Assembly: GCF_007673775.1 (NCBI RefSeq) | Contig: NZ_VEAF01000001.1 | Coordinates: 434,001-498,000 of the forward strand | Origin: Curtobacterium sp. 9128 | Lineage (GTDB): Bacteria; Actinomycetota; Actinomycetes; Actinomycetales; Microbacteriaceae | Length of the DNA stretch: 64,000 nt | Direction: 5' to 3' | Part shown: positions 15,853-23,648 of the stretch, piece after piece | Position numbering within the stretch: position 1 is the first letter of the stretch | Layout of the letters: the number at the start of each line of letters is the position of its first letter | Translations under genes and position numbers: made by a program | Notes under the pieces: generated by a model | The model's input: only the letters and a program-made list of their open reading frames with translations | What the model was told of the DNA's origin: nothing | Database searches by the model: none

Positions 15853-16790
15853 CCGTCACCGAACCGACCACCGACACCGCCCTCGACCGCGCCCGTGCCG
15901 CGCTCCGCAGCACGCTCCTCGCCGACGGGATCCTGATCGACCTCGGCTCCCCCGGCCTCTACGGCCGAACCGGGGTGTTCGACCGCGTGGCCACCGCGGT
16001 GGACGCCGCCGCAGTGGCCACCATGGCGCCCCTCGACGCGGAGGTGCTGCGCTTCCCGCCCGTCGAACCGCTCGCCGCCTTCGAGCGCACCGACTACATC
16101 GCCTCCTTCCCCGACCTCGCGGCGTCGGTCTCCGTCTTCACCGGCGGCGACCGCGAGCACCGGGCGCTCCTGGCGGCACGCGAGCGGGGCGATCGGTGGG
16201 AGGGCTTCCTCGAACCGGCGGACCTCATGCTCGCGCCGGCGGTGTGCCACCCCGTCTACGGCCTCGTCGGTGACACCGTGCCGCAGGCGGGCCGGTCCTT
16301 CGACGTCCTCGGGGACTCCTTCCGCCGCGAGCCGTCGCTCGACCCCATGCGGATGCAGGCGTTCCACATGCACGAGTTCGTCCACATCGGGACGCCGGCC
16401 GCGGCACGAGCGCACCGCGACGAGCACGTCCCCGTCATGCGGGCACTGCTCGAGGGGTTCGGGCTGGCGATCGACGTCGTCCCGGCGAACGACCCGTTCT
16501 TCGGCCGGGTCGGCACGGTCATGGCCCGGAACCAGATCGAGCAGTCCCTGAAGTCCGAGTTCGTCACCCCCGTGTACGGCGACGTCGGCGAGCCCACGGC
16601 GATCAGCTCGGCGAACCTGCACGAGGACCACTTCGGCCGGGCGTTCGGGATCCGGACCGCCGACGGCGAGGTCGCGCACAGCGCGTGCCTCGCGTTCGGC
16701 CTGGAGCGCATCACGATCGCGCTCTTCGCCGCCCACGGCACCGACCCCGACGCGTGGCCGCTGACGGTCCGACGCGCGCTGGCCCTGTGA
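15849..16790 (+). CDS. Amino acid:[carrier protein] ligase homolog (SerRS-like)
   Basis: 313 residues from the GTG that overlaps the dehydrogenase stop. It resembles the atypical seryl-tRNA synthetase homologs that have lost the tRNA-binding domain and load an amino acid onto a discrete carrier protein (described in Bradyrhizobium japonicum). Visible are possible zinc ligands in APAVCHPVYG, SSANLHEDHFG and HSACLAFGLERI, a class II motif 2-like segment (MQAFHMHEFVHIG) and motif 3 GLERI. The reaction would be ATP-dependent aminoacylation of the phosphopantetheine arm of the protein at 14381. Characterised relatives prefer small amino acids such as Gly or Ala; the substrate here is unknown. Confidence 0.82.
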   Translation: MTVTEPTTDTALDRARAALRSTLLADGILIDLGSPGLYGRTGVFDRVATAVDAAAVATMAPLDAEVLRFPPVEPLAAFERTDYIASFPDLAASVSVFTGGDREHRALLAARERGDRWEGFLEPADLMLAPAVCHPVYGLVGDTVPQAGRSFDVLGDSFRREPSLDPMRMQAFHMHEFVHIGTPAAARAHRDEHVPVMRALLEGFGLAIDVVPANDPFFGRVGTVMARNQIEQSLKSEFVTPVYGDVGEPTAISSANLHEDHFGRAFGIRTADGEVAHSACLAFGLERITIALFAAHGTDPDAWPLTVRRALAL

Positions 16791-18403
16791 CGACGTTCCA
16801 CGGCTGGTCGGGTGTCCCGGCGATCCGCGCCGCCGTCCAGGTGCCACCGTCGGTCCGCGCCGGGGTGGTGATCTGCGCACCGCTCGGCCAGGAGGGCGTC
16901 CTCGCCTACCGCTCGTTCCGCCTGCTGGCCGACCGCCTGGAGGCTCGTGGCGTGGCTTCGGTGCGCTACGACGCGTCGGGCCGTGGCGACGCGCAGGACG
17001 ACGCCGACCCGGACGCACCCGTCCGGTCCGCACGCCACGCGGCCGACGTGCTCCGCACGACCGGGGTCGAGCGGATCGTCTTCGTCGGACTCGCGTCGGC
17101 GGCCCTCATCGCCTCGGCAGCCGCGACCGAGGACGACGGCGTGGTGCTCTGGGACGCGCCGGAGTCCGGTCGCGCCTGGCTGCGGCGACAGCGCGCACTC
17201 GCGACGCTGACCATCGAGGCACCCCGTGTGGTCGACGGTGTCGAGTCCCTCGTCGGCATCGACCTCGACACCGCGCAGGCCGCGGCGGTCGCCGCACTCG
17301 TGCACGTCGAACGGGACCCCCGCTCGACCGTCGTGCTCGTGCGACCCGGGGCACGTGCCCCGCGAGCGGTCGGCGACGTCCCCACCGTCGAGGTCTCCGG
17401 CAGCGCCGAACTCCTCGACGAGATGAGCATCCACGCGCGGATCCCCGCTGCGGCGATCGACACGGTGGTGACCTGGGTCGACGCGCACGTCCCGGAGGCG
17501 GTGGTCACGTCGCGGCCGCCGCGTCTGGACGCCGTGCTCGACCTCGACTCCGGTGTCTCGGAGCACGTCGTCCACCTCGGACCCGAATCGCTCTTCGCCG
17601 TGGCGACGGTCCCGGCCGGCACGCGCGAGCACGGGCCCGTCGTCCTCCTGCACACCGGCGGCGCCGAGCACCGGGTCGGTGGGAACGACCACCAGGTCGC
17701 GCTCGCCCGGGCACTCGCGGAGGACGGTGTGCGCGTCGTCCGGCTCGATCGCCGCGGGACCGGGGAGAGCACCGCGGTGTCCCCCGACGAGCACAACCAC
17801 CTCTTCGCACAGACGTGGGTCGACGACCAGGCCGCAGTCGTGTCCGCGCTCGGCGTGCAGGGCGACCGACTCGCGCTCGTCGGTCTCTGCGCCGGCGCGT
17901 GGCTCGCCGGACGCTCGGCGGGGCTGTCACCACGACTCGTCGTGGAGATCAGCCCCAACGACTTCCGCCGTCGGGCCGCCGCACCGGGCGACGTCACCGC
18001 GACCGCCACCGACGTCCCCTCCCGGAGCCGTCAGTGGACACGGTCCTGGTACGACCGCCTCGTCCCGCCGGCCCTCCGTGCCCGGGTCGAGCGGCAACGG
18101 ACCGGCGGCGTCCTGCAGCACGTCCGGCCGCTCGTGGCGTCCGGCACCGACGTGGTGGTCATCGCCGCTCCGGTCGACCTCGCGGTCTTCGAGCGTCTCG
18201 GCGGACGGGCGGCACTCCAGCGGTACGCACCGGGGACCCGCGCGGGCTCGGTGAGCCTGGTGCCCGTGCACGACGGGGACCACGCGCTGTTCTCCCTGAG
18301 CATGCGGCGTACGGTCGTGTCCGAGGTCCGCGCCCGCGTCGCGGCGACGTTCGCGGCTGACCGCACCGGGTCAGGGTCCGAGCGGGTCGATCAGCTGACG
18401 TAA
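16787..18403 (+). CDS. Double alpha/beta-hydrolase protein of the cassette
   Basis: 538 residues from the GTG that overlaps the ligase stop. Two hydrolase-like halves are visible. The first (about 1-245) has APLGQEGVLAYRSFRLLADR and YDASGRGDA, but its nucleophile elbow reads GLASA with Ala at the central position. The second (about 255-530) has LHTGGAEHRVGGNDHQVALA, LDRRGTGES and GLCAG with Cys368 at the nucleophile position, and HDGDHALF near the end for the catalytic His. It may release or transfer the carrier-bound product, or be partly inactive. Its 3' end overlaps the convergent epimerase-type gene by 13 bp. Confidence 0.7.
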   Translation: MTTFHGWSGVPAIRAAVQVPPSVRAGVVICAPLGQEGVLAYRSFRLLADRLEARGVASVRYDASGRGDAQDDADPDAPVRSARHAADVLRTTGVERIVFVGLASAALIASAAATEDDGVVLWDAPESGRAWLRRQRALATLTIEAPRVVDGVESLVGIDLDTAQAAAVAALVHVERDPRSTVVLVRPGARAPRAVGDVPTVEVSGSAELLDEMSIHARIPAAAIDTVVTWVDAHVPEAVVTSRPPRLDAVLDLDSGVSEHVVHLGPESLFAVATVPAGTREHGPVVLLHTGGAEHRVGGNDHQVALARALAEDGVRVVRLDRRGTGESTAVSPDEHNHLFAQTWVDDQAAVVSALGVQGDRLALVGLCAGAWLAGRSAGLSPRLVVEISPNDFRRRAAAPGDVTATATDVPSRSRQWTRSWYDRLVPPALRARVERQRTGGVLQHVRPLVASGTDVVVIAAPVDLAVFERLGGRAALQRYAPGTRAGSVSLVPVHDGDHALFSLSMRRTVVSEVRARVAATFAADRTGSGSERVDQLT

Positions 18404-19368
18404 TCGATGACGGCGTCCGCTTCGGCTCGTGTGAGTCCGGAGCGGCGCGGCCGGTCGACGCCCCGGGCCCGTTCGTCATCGAGCACCGCGGCGACGGTGG
18501 ACGCCAGCGGTCGGGAGCGGCCACCGGCAGCGTGCCACGCCACCCCGGACCGCTGCGCGAACGCGGCGTCGGACCGGGGCAGCCACAGCGGTTGGGAACG
18601 GGGACCAGCCCAGTACCGGACGTCCCGCGCGAGGAGCGCGTCGTCCTCGACCGCGACGGTCTCGCCGTCGAACCCGCCGACCGCGGCGACGGTGCGGAGG
18701 AAGTCCTCCATCGGGACCGCCGCCCCGACCGCGTTCACGACGCCGACGTGCGCCGTCCGCGCCGCCGCCGCGGTCCACGCCGCCAGGTCGCCGACGTCGA
18801 CGACCTGCACGAACCGCCCCGCCGTCGTCGGGGTGAGGACCGGCCCCGTGCCCTGCAGCCGCGCCGGCCAGTACCCGAACCGATCGCTCGGGTCACCCGG
18901 ACCGACGACGAGGCCCGGACGGACGACGGACAGCCGGCCGCCCCCGGCTCCGGACGCGCCGAGGCGTGCGGCGGTGCTGCGTTCCGCCGCGACCTTGCCC
19001 GGCCCGTACTCCGTCGGGTCGGCCGGGTCGACGAGTGCTGCAGATTCGTCCGCGTCGGGTTCGTCGTTCCGGGCGTACACCGACACGGTGGACACGAGCG
19101 TCCAGTGCGCGGCGTCGTCTGCGAGTGCCGCGAGTGCCGGCTGGACCAGATCAGGGGCGGCGCACAGCTCCACGACCTCGTCCCACGCGCCGCGGACGGT
19201 GTCGTACGCGTCCGCGTCTCGTCGGTCGGCTCGGACGAACCGGGCGCCGTCGGGGACCGTGCCGCTCTCCCCGCGTGCCAGACACGTCACGTCCGCCCCG
19301 AGCGCCAGGTGCTCCCGCACGATCGCGCTCCCGAGCCATCCCGTCCCACCCAGCACCAGCGTCCGCAT
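18391..19368 (-). CDS. NAD-dependent epimerase/dehydratase family protein
   Basis: 325 residues from the ATG at 19368. It is an extended short-chain dehydrogenase: Rossmann motif MRTLVLGGTGWLGSAIV at the N-terminus, acidic strand-3 region (FVRADRRD), STVSVY for the catalytic Ser region, and YGPGKVAAE with the YxxxK pair. The C-terminal half holds the substrate domain (RPGLVVGPGDPSDRFGYWPARL, then a Trp-rich stretch). The substrate is unknown; relatives act on nucleotide sugars or as oxidoreductases. It follows the GntR gene on the same strand after 47 bp and converges on the cassette hydrolase. Confidence 0.85.
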   Translation of the reverse strand: MRTLVLGGTGWLGSAIVREHLALGADVTCLARGESGTVPDGARFVRADRRDADAYDTVRGAWDEVVELCAAPDLVQPALAALADDAAHWTLVSTVSVYARNDEPDADESAALVDPADPTEYGPGKVAAERSTAARLGASGAGGGRLSVVRPGLVVGPGDPSDRFGYWPARLQGTGPVLTPTTAGRFVQVVDVGDLAAWTAAAARTAHVGVVNAVGAAVPMEDFLRTVAAVGGFDGETVAVEDDALLARDVRYWAGPRSQPLWLPRSDAAFAQRSGVAWHAAGGRSRPLASTVAAVLDDERARGVDRPRRSGLTRAEADAVIDYVS

Positions 19369-19415
19369 CGTCCCAGTCAATCGGCTGGCGGTGGCCGACG
19401 GCGCCCGGTCCGCTG

Positions 19416-20099
19416 TCAGCGGATCGGTTTGTGGAGCACCGAGAACGACGGCTCCCGGTCGCGTTCGATGTGCGCGAACGCGAGCGCCTCCGCCATCCGC
19501 TCGTCGCCGCGGGCGATCGCGGCGGCGAGTTCGACGTGGTCGTGGAAGGCGTCGTGCACGTCGAGTTCGCTCGTCAGGAAGAACAGCCACTGCACGCGCC
19601 CGGACACCGACCGCATCGACGCCTCCATCATCGAGTTCCCGGTGGTCTCGACGATCGTCTGGTGGAACAGCGTGCTCGCCTCGGCGATGCGGTACGGATC
19701 GCCCTCGTCGACGACCGCGTGCGAGTGCTCGAGCGCCCGTTCGACCGCCGTCGCGGAGGTCCCGCGGGCGACGGCCCGGGCGGCGAGTCCGGCGGCACCG
19801 ACCTCCAGGACCTCCCGCAGGTCGAACAGCTCGTGGATGAGGTCGGACGTCCAGGTGGTGACCACGGCCCCGCGGCGCGGCGAGGTGACGACGAAGCCCT
19901 CCATCTCGAGCATCGGGACGGCTTCGCGGAGGGGGACGCGCGAGACCGCGAGCTCCTCGGCGATCCGGACCTCGGCGAGCTTGTGCCCCTGCGGGTACTC
20001 GCCGCGGATGATCGCCTCCCGCATCCGGGCATGGATCTGGCGTGAGAGCGACGGTTGGTCCGTCGCGTCGGCACGGCGCGTCGTGGTCATCGTGGCCAT
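19416..20099 (-). CDS. GntR-family regulator (FadR/FCD subfamily)
   Basis: A 227-residue repressor-type protein. The N-terminal winged HTH (about residues 15-80) contains IHARMREAIIRGEYPQGHKL, AEELAVSRVPLREAV and MLEMEGFVVTSPRRGAVV. The C-terminal helical FCD domain (about 88-215) carries the metal/ligand His and Asp positions (DLREVLEVGAAGLAARA, FHQTIVETTGN, HDHVELAAAIARGD). It is the last gene of the leftward operon starting at 31470 and most likely senses the imported compound or an intermediate and regulates that operon. Candidate operators are the GTATAC-centred sequences at 31629 and 31480. Confidence 0.9.
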   Translation of the reverse strand: MATMTTTRRADATDQPSLSRQIHARMREAIIRGEYPQGHKLAEVRIAEELAVSRVPLREAVPMLEMEGFVVTSPRRGAVVTTWTSDLIHELFDLREVLEVGAAGLAARAVARGTSATAVERALEHSHAVVDEGDPYRIAEASTLFHQTIVETTGNSMMEASMRSVSGRVQWLFFLTSELDVHDAFHDHVELAAAIARGDERMAEALAFAHIERDREPSFSVLHKPIR

Positions 20100-20120
20100 C
20101 CTCCCGGACGAGACGGGGAG

Positions 20121-20150
20121 CGGCGGTCCGGACGCGCGCCCGGACCGCCG
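20121..20150. terminator. Stem-loop between binding-protein gene and GntR gene
   Basis: CGGCGGTCCGG and CCGGACCGCCG form a perfect 11-bp stem with an 8-nt loop, 11 bp after the binding-protein stop (leftward reading). There is no T-run. It may stabilise the message of the binding-protein gene or reduce read-through into the regulator. Confidence 0.5.
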
Positions 20151-20160
20151 ATCCCGTGCC

Positions 20161-21753
20161 TCACTTCTCGATGCCGAGCTTGCTGAAGTCGAGCTCGTTC
20201 GCGCCGATGTTGTGCGACGCGGCGACGCCGGTCAACCACTTCTGGGCGAGGACCCAGTCCTTGTTGTACGACAGGTTGTAGTAGCACCCGGTCGCGGCGT
20301 ACTCCTCCGCGGCGGCCACGTACAGGTCGTCGTCGCCGGTCGCGACCGCCTGGTTCAGCTTCTCGTCGACGCTCGGGACGTCGCAGCCGAAGTAGTTGAT
20401 GCCGCCGGACCTGTCCCAAAACACGTGTCCCCACATGTAGGGCGAGCCACCGTCCGGGCCGTTGTTGCCGTCGAAGAACGCATCGGGACCCGTGCTCGGG
20501 TCGTTGATCCACCCGAACACCTGCGACGTCGGGTAGGACTTCGCCGTCGCCTGGATGCCGAGCGCCTGCAGCTTGGCGGCCTGGATGTTCGCCATCTGCT
20601 GGGCGTTCGTGTTGCCGCTCGCGTACCCGATGGTCATGCTCGTGCCCTTCGGCAGGCCGGCCGCGTAGTCCTTCAGCACGGACGGCTTGTACCGCAGCTC
20701 CTGCTCGTCCTTGCCGCCGGGGATCATGCCCTTGGCGTAGAGGGTGGTGGCCGGCTCCGATCGGCTCCCGAGCACCTGCTTGACCAGGGACTCCTGGTCG
20801 ATGCTCTGCAGGAAGGCCAGACGTGCCTCCTTCGTGCTGAAGAACTGCCGCGACGGGTTCAGGGTCACGAGCGCGGACTGCAGGGTCGGGAGCATGGAAC
20901 TGGCGTACTTCGTCGAGTCCTCGTACTTCGACAGGCTCGACGAGGGCAGGGCCGCGACGACGGCGGACACGTCACCGCGGTCGAACGCGAGCTGCAGCGC
21001 AGACACGTCGGAGTAGATCGGCAGCTTCACCGTGGTGAACGGCGACTTCGAGCCCCAGTAGTCGTCGTACCGCTTGAGCGTCCACGAGGTGCCGGGGTCG
21101 GCGGCGCTGATCTCGTACGCGCCCGTGCCGGCGTCGTGGGTCTGCAACCACGTCTGGGCGTCGTCGGAACCGGCGTGCTCCTGCAGCGCGGTCGGCGACT
21201 CCATCTTCGGGCCGAAGGGCGACGCCAGGTAGTCCAGGAACGCCGAGTTCGGCGCGTCGAGGGTGACCACGGCCGTCAGGTCGTCCGGGGTCGCGACGCT
21301 CTTCACGCCCTCCACCATGTAGGCGGCACCGCCCTTGACGGCGATGCGCCGGTCGAACGCGACCTTCACCGCCGCCGACGTGAACGGCGTGCCGTCGTGG
21401 AAGGTCACGCCCTTCCGGAGGTGGAACGTGTACGTGGTGTTGTCGCCGCTCACGTCCCACGAGGTCGCCAGGCGCGGCGCGATCTTCACCGCGTCGGTGT
21501 CGTTCGCGTACTGGACGAGCCCCTCGTACGTGTTGAGCACGATCGCGAGGCCGTTGTTGGCGTAGTAGATGTCCGGGTCCGGCGGCTGGCCGATGTCGCC
21601 GAGCAGTCCGACGGTCAGGGTGCCGTTCGTCGGCGCGGCGTTCGCGGTGGTCGCGCTCCCGGTGCCGGAGCACGCGGCGAGGGCGAGGAGGGGCATGACC
21701 GCGGCGGTGGCGAGTGCGACGCGCGTCCGCCTGCGGAGTGTGCTGAGCCTCAC
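20161..21753 (-). CDS. ABC importer substrate-binding lipoprotein (peptide/nickel type, SBP_bac_5)
   Basis: 530 residues from a GTG at 21753 with AAGGAG 5 nt upstream. Signal peptide with lipobox LAAC (Cys28), then the cluster C binding-protein fold: NTYEGLVQY, FHLRKGVTFHDGTPFTSAAV (the family hallmark), GTGAYEI, and ALQLAFDRGDVSAVV. It sits on the outer membrane face and delivers ligand to the permeases at 21860 and 22791. The family binds oligopeptides, opines, nickel chelates or sugars, so the ligand must be judged from the operon, which suggests an amide-containing sugar or heterocycle. A 14-bp tandem repeat lies just upstream. Confidence 0.93.
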   Translation of the reverse strand: MRLSTLRRRTRVALATAAVMPLLALAACSGTGSATTANAAPTNGTLTVGLLGDIGQPPDPDIYYANNGLAIVLNTYEGLVQYANDTDAVKIAPRLATSWDVSGDNTTYTFHLRKGVTFHDGTPFTSAAVKVAFDRRIAVKGGAAYMVEGVKSVATPDDLTAVVTLDAPNSAFLDYLASPFGPKMESPTALQEHAGSDDAQTWLQTHDAGTGAYEISAADPGTSWTLKRYDDYWGSKSPFTTVKLPIYSDVSALQLAFDRGDVSAVVAALPSSSLSKYEDSTKYASSMLPTLQSALVTLNPSRQFFSTKEARLAFLQSIDQESLVKQVLGSRSEPATTLYAKGMIPGGKDEQELRYKPSVLKDYAAGLPKGTSMTIGYASGNTNAQQMANIQAAKLQALGIQATAKSYPTSQVFGWINDPSTGPDAFFDGNNGPDGGSPYMWGHVFWDRSGGINYFGCDVPSVDEKLNQAVATGDDDLYVAAAEEYAATGCYYNLSYNKDWVLAQKWLTGVAASHNIGANELDFSKLGIEK

Positions 21754-21781
21754 GGGATCTCCTTCGGGTGGGTGGTGCCGA

Positions 21782-21848
21782 GGTGGTGCTGGAGGGGTGG
21801 TGCTGGAGGGGTGGTGCTGGAGGGGTGGTGCTGGAGGGGTGGTGCTGG
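21782..21848. repeat. 14-bp tandem repeat, 4.8 copies
   Basis: Perfect head-to-tail copies of GGTGGTGCTGGAGG fill most of the gap between the upstream permease stop (21860) and the binding-protein start (21753). The purine-rich leader strand would read CCTCCAGCACCACC in the mRNA. Copy number probably varies between strains. Confidence 0.95.
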
Positions 21849-21859
21849 TCCGCGGCGCC

Positions 21860-22786
21860 TCAGGCGAGGCGGGGGTCCGCGGCGGTCTGGAGGACGTCGG
21901 CGACGGTGTTGACGACGACGTAGACGGCGCCGAGCACGAGCGTGACCGCGGCGATCGCCGGGAAGTCCGACGTCGGGATGCTGTTCGCGAGGTAGTTGCC
22001 CATCCCCGGCCAGCTGAAGACCTGCTCGACGACGACGTCACCGGCGAACATGAAGCCGAGCTGGAGTCCGGCCATCGAGAGGGCGGGGCCGATCGCGTTC
22101 CGCACGACGTGGTGTGCGAGGATCCCGGCGTCGCCGATCCCCTTCGACCGCGCGGTGCGGATGTGGTCGGCGGCGAGGGTCGTCTCCAGCCCGGCACGGA
22201 GGATCCGACCGATCGCCAGGGCCGGCGCGATCGCGAGGACGGTCGCGGGCAGCACCAGGTGTGCGAGCTCCGAGCCGGGTCCACCGTCGCCCCGCCCGGA
22301 GGCCGGCAACCAGCCGAGCTGCGCGTAGAAGAGGACGATGCCGCCGAGGGCGAGCAGGAACGGCGGTGCCGTCGCCCCGAGGAGCAGCACGCCGCGGTAC
22401 ACGCCGGCGAACGGCCAGGACAGCGCTGCCGACGCCGCGAAGAGCGTGGCCAGCAGGAGCGCGACCACGAACGCGGCGAGCACGAGCTCCACGGTCGCCG
22501 GGAGCGCCGACGCCAGGTCCGTCGCCACCGCGCGGTGGGTCCGGAAGCTCGTCCCGAAGTCCCCGTGCAGCGCGTTGCCGAGGAAGCGCAGGAACTGGAC
22601 CGGCAGCGGGTCGTCGAGCCCGAGACGGTGGCGTTCGGCGTCGACGGCCTGCCGGGACGCATTCGCGCCGAGCGCCGCCCGCGCCGGGTCGCCCGGTGCG
22701 ACCTGCTGCAGGACGAACACGACCACGCTGAGCACGAGCAGCACCACGACGAGCGAGCCGGCGCGTCGGAGCAGGAACCTGGTCAT
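21860..22786 (-). CDS. ABC transporter permease, DppB type
   Basis: 308 residues from the ATG at 22786, preceded by AGGAGG 7 nt upstream; a longer in-frame start overlaps the next permease and is low complexity. Six membrane helices of the BPD_transp_1 fold, the N-terminal signature FVLQQVAPGDPARAALG, and the coupling-loop motif HIRTARSKGIGDAGILAHHVVRNA (EAA-like loop). It ends with FSWPGMGNYLANSIPTSDFP, as in dipeptide permeases. Forms the membrane channel together with the 22791 product. Four bp separate it from that gene. Confidence 0.93.
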   Translation of the reverse strand: MTRFLLRRAGSLVVVLLVLSVVVFVLQQVAPGDPARAALGANASRQAVDAERHRLGLDDPLPVQFLRFLGNALHGDFGTSFRTHRAVATDLASALPATVELVLAAFVVALLLATLFAASAALSWPFAGVYRGVLLLGATAPPFLLALGGIVLFYAQLGWLPASGRGDGGPGSELAHLVLPATVLAIAPALAIGRILRAGLETTLAADHIRTARSKGIGDAGILAHHVVRNAIGPALSMAGLQLGFMFAGDVVVEQVFSWPGMGNYLANSIPTSDFPAIAAVTLVLGAVYVVVNTVADVLQTAADPRLA

Positions 22787-22790
22787 GCGG

Positions 22791-23648
22791 TCACCTCCTG
22801 GTGACGAGGGTTCGGATGCCGTCGCCGGCGAGGTTCGCGACGAGGCTGAGGACGAGGACGGCGACACCGGGGACGACGGGCACCCACCACGCGGTGAGGA
22901 GCAGCTGCGTGTTCGCCGCGGTGTCCGCGCCGAGCTCCGGCGCCGGTGACGGCTGCCCGAGTCCGAGGAACGACAGACCGGCGAGCAGCAGGACGACGTT
23001 GCCGATGTCGAGGCTCGCGGTGACGATCGCGGTGGGGACCGCACCGGGCAGGACGTGCCGGAACACGAGGCGTGGACCGCCGACGCCGGTGACACGGGCG
23101 GCCTCGACGTGTGGCCTGGCGACGATCGACCGGATCTCCGAGCGGATGATCCTGGCGTAGTACGGCCACCAGACGACCGAGATGCCCATGAGGGTGTTGG
23201 TCAGCCCCGGGCCGAGCGCGGCGACGATCGCGATCGCGACGAGGGTCGACGGCAGCGCGAGGAACAGGTCGGTGACCCGCATCAGCGCCGTGTCCACCCA
23301 CCCTCCGGCGACACCGGCGGTGACACCGACCACGCCGCCGACGAGCAACCCGACCGCGACGACGGCGAGCGCCGAGAACCACGAGGTGCGGAGCCCGTAC
23401 AGGGTGCGGGAGAGGATGTCGCGCCCGATGGAGTCCGTGCCGAGCAGGTGACCGGGGGTCCCGACGGCCAGCTGCACACCGCCGACGGGTTGGATCGGGT
23501 CGGCCGGCGCGAGGACCGGCGCGAGGAGGGCGACGAGGGTGAGTGCGCCGAGGAGCCCGACGAGGACCCAGGCTGTTGCCCGGCCGGCGTGCACACCGTT
23601 GGTGAGGTTCACCGGGGAGAACCGTCTCGTGACGGCGACGGCGCTCAC
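22791..23648 (-). CDS. ABC transporter permease, DppC type
   Basis: 285 residues from the GTG at 23648, whose first bases overlap the ATPase stop (GTGA). The N-terminal region has the DppC/OppC hallmark HLLGTDSIGRDILSRTLYGL, followed by five to six helices and the EAA loop PHVEAARVTGVGGPRLVFRH. The C-terminal end (NLAGDGIRTLVTRR) matches the family. Heterodimer partner of the 21860 permease. The overlap indicates coupled translation with the ATPase. Confidence 0.93.
   Translation of the reverse strand: MSAVAVTRRFSPVNLTNGVHAGRATAWVLVGLLGALTLVALLAPVLAPADPIQPVGGVQLAVGTPGHLLGTDSIGRDILSRTLYGLRTSWFSALAVVAVGLLVGGVVGVTAGVAGGWVDTALMRVTDLFLALPSTLVAIAIVAALGPGLTNTLMGISVVWWPYYARIIRSEIRSIVARPHVEAARVTGVGGPRLVFRHVLPGAVPTAIVTASLDIGNVVLLLAGLSFLGLGQPSPAPELGADTAANTQLLLTAWWVPVVPGVAVLVLSLVANLAGDGIRTLVTRR

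Noticed and set aside
13900..18403. Fragment of a nonribosomal peptide synthetase cluster.
   Set aside because: No adenylation, condensation or multi-domain synthetase gene is present on either side.
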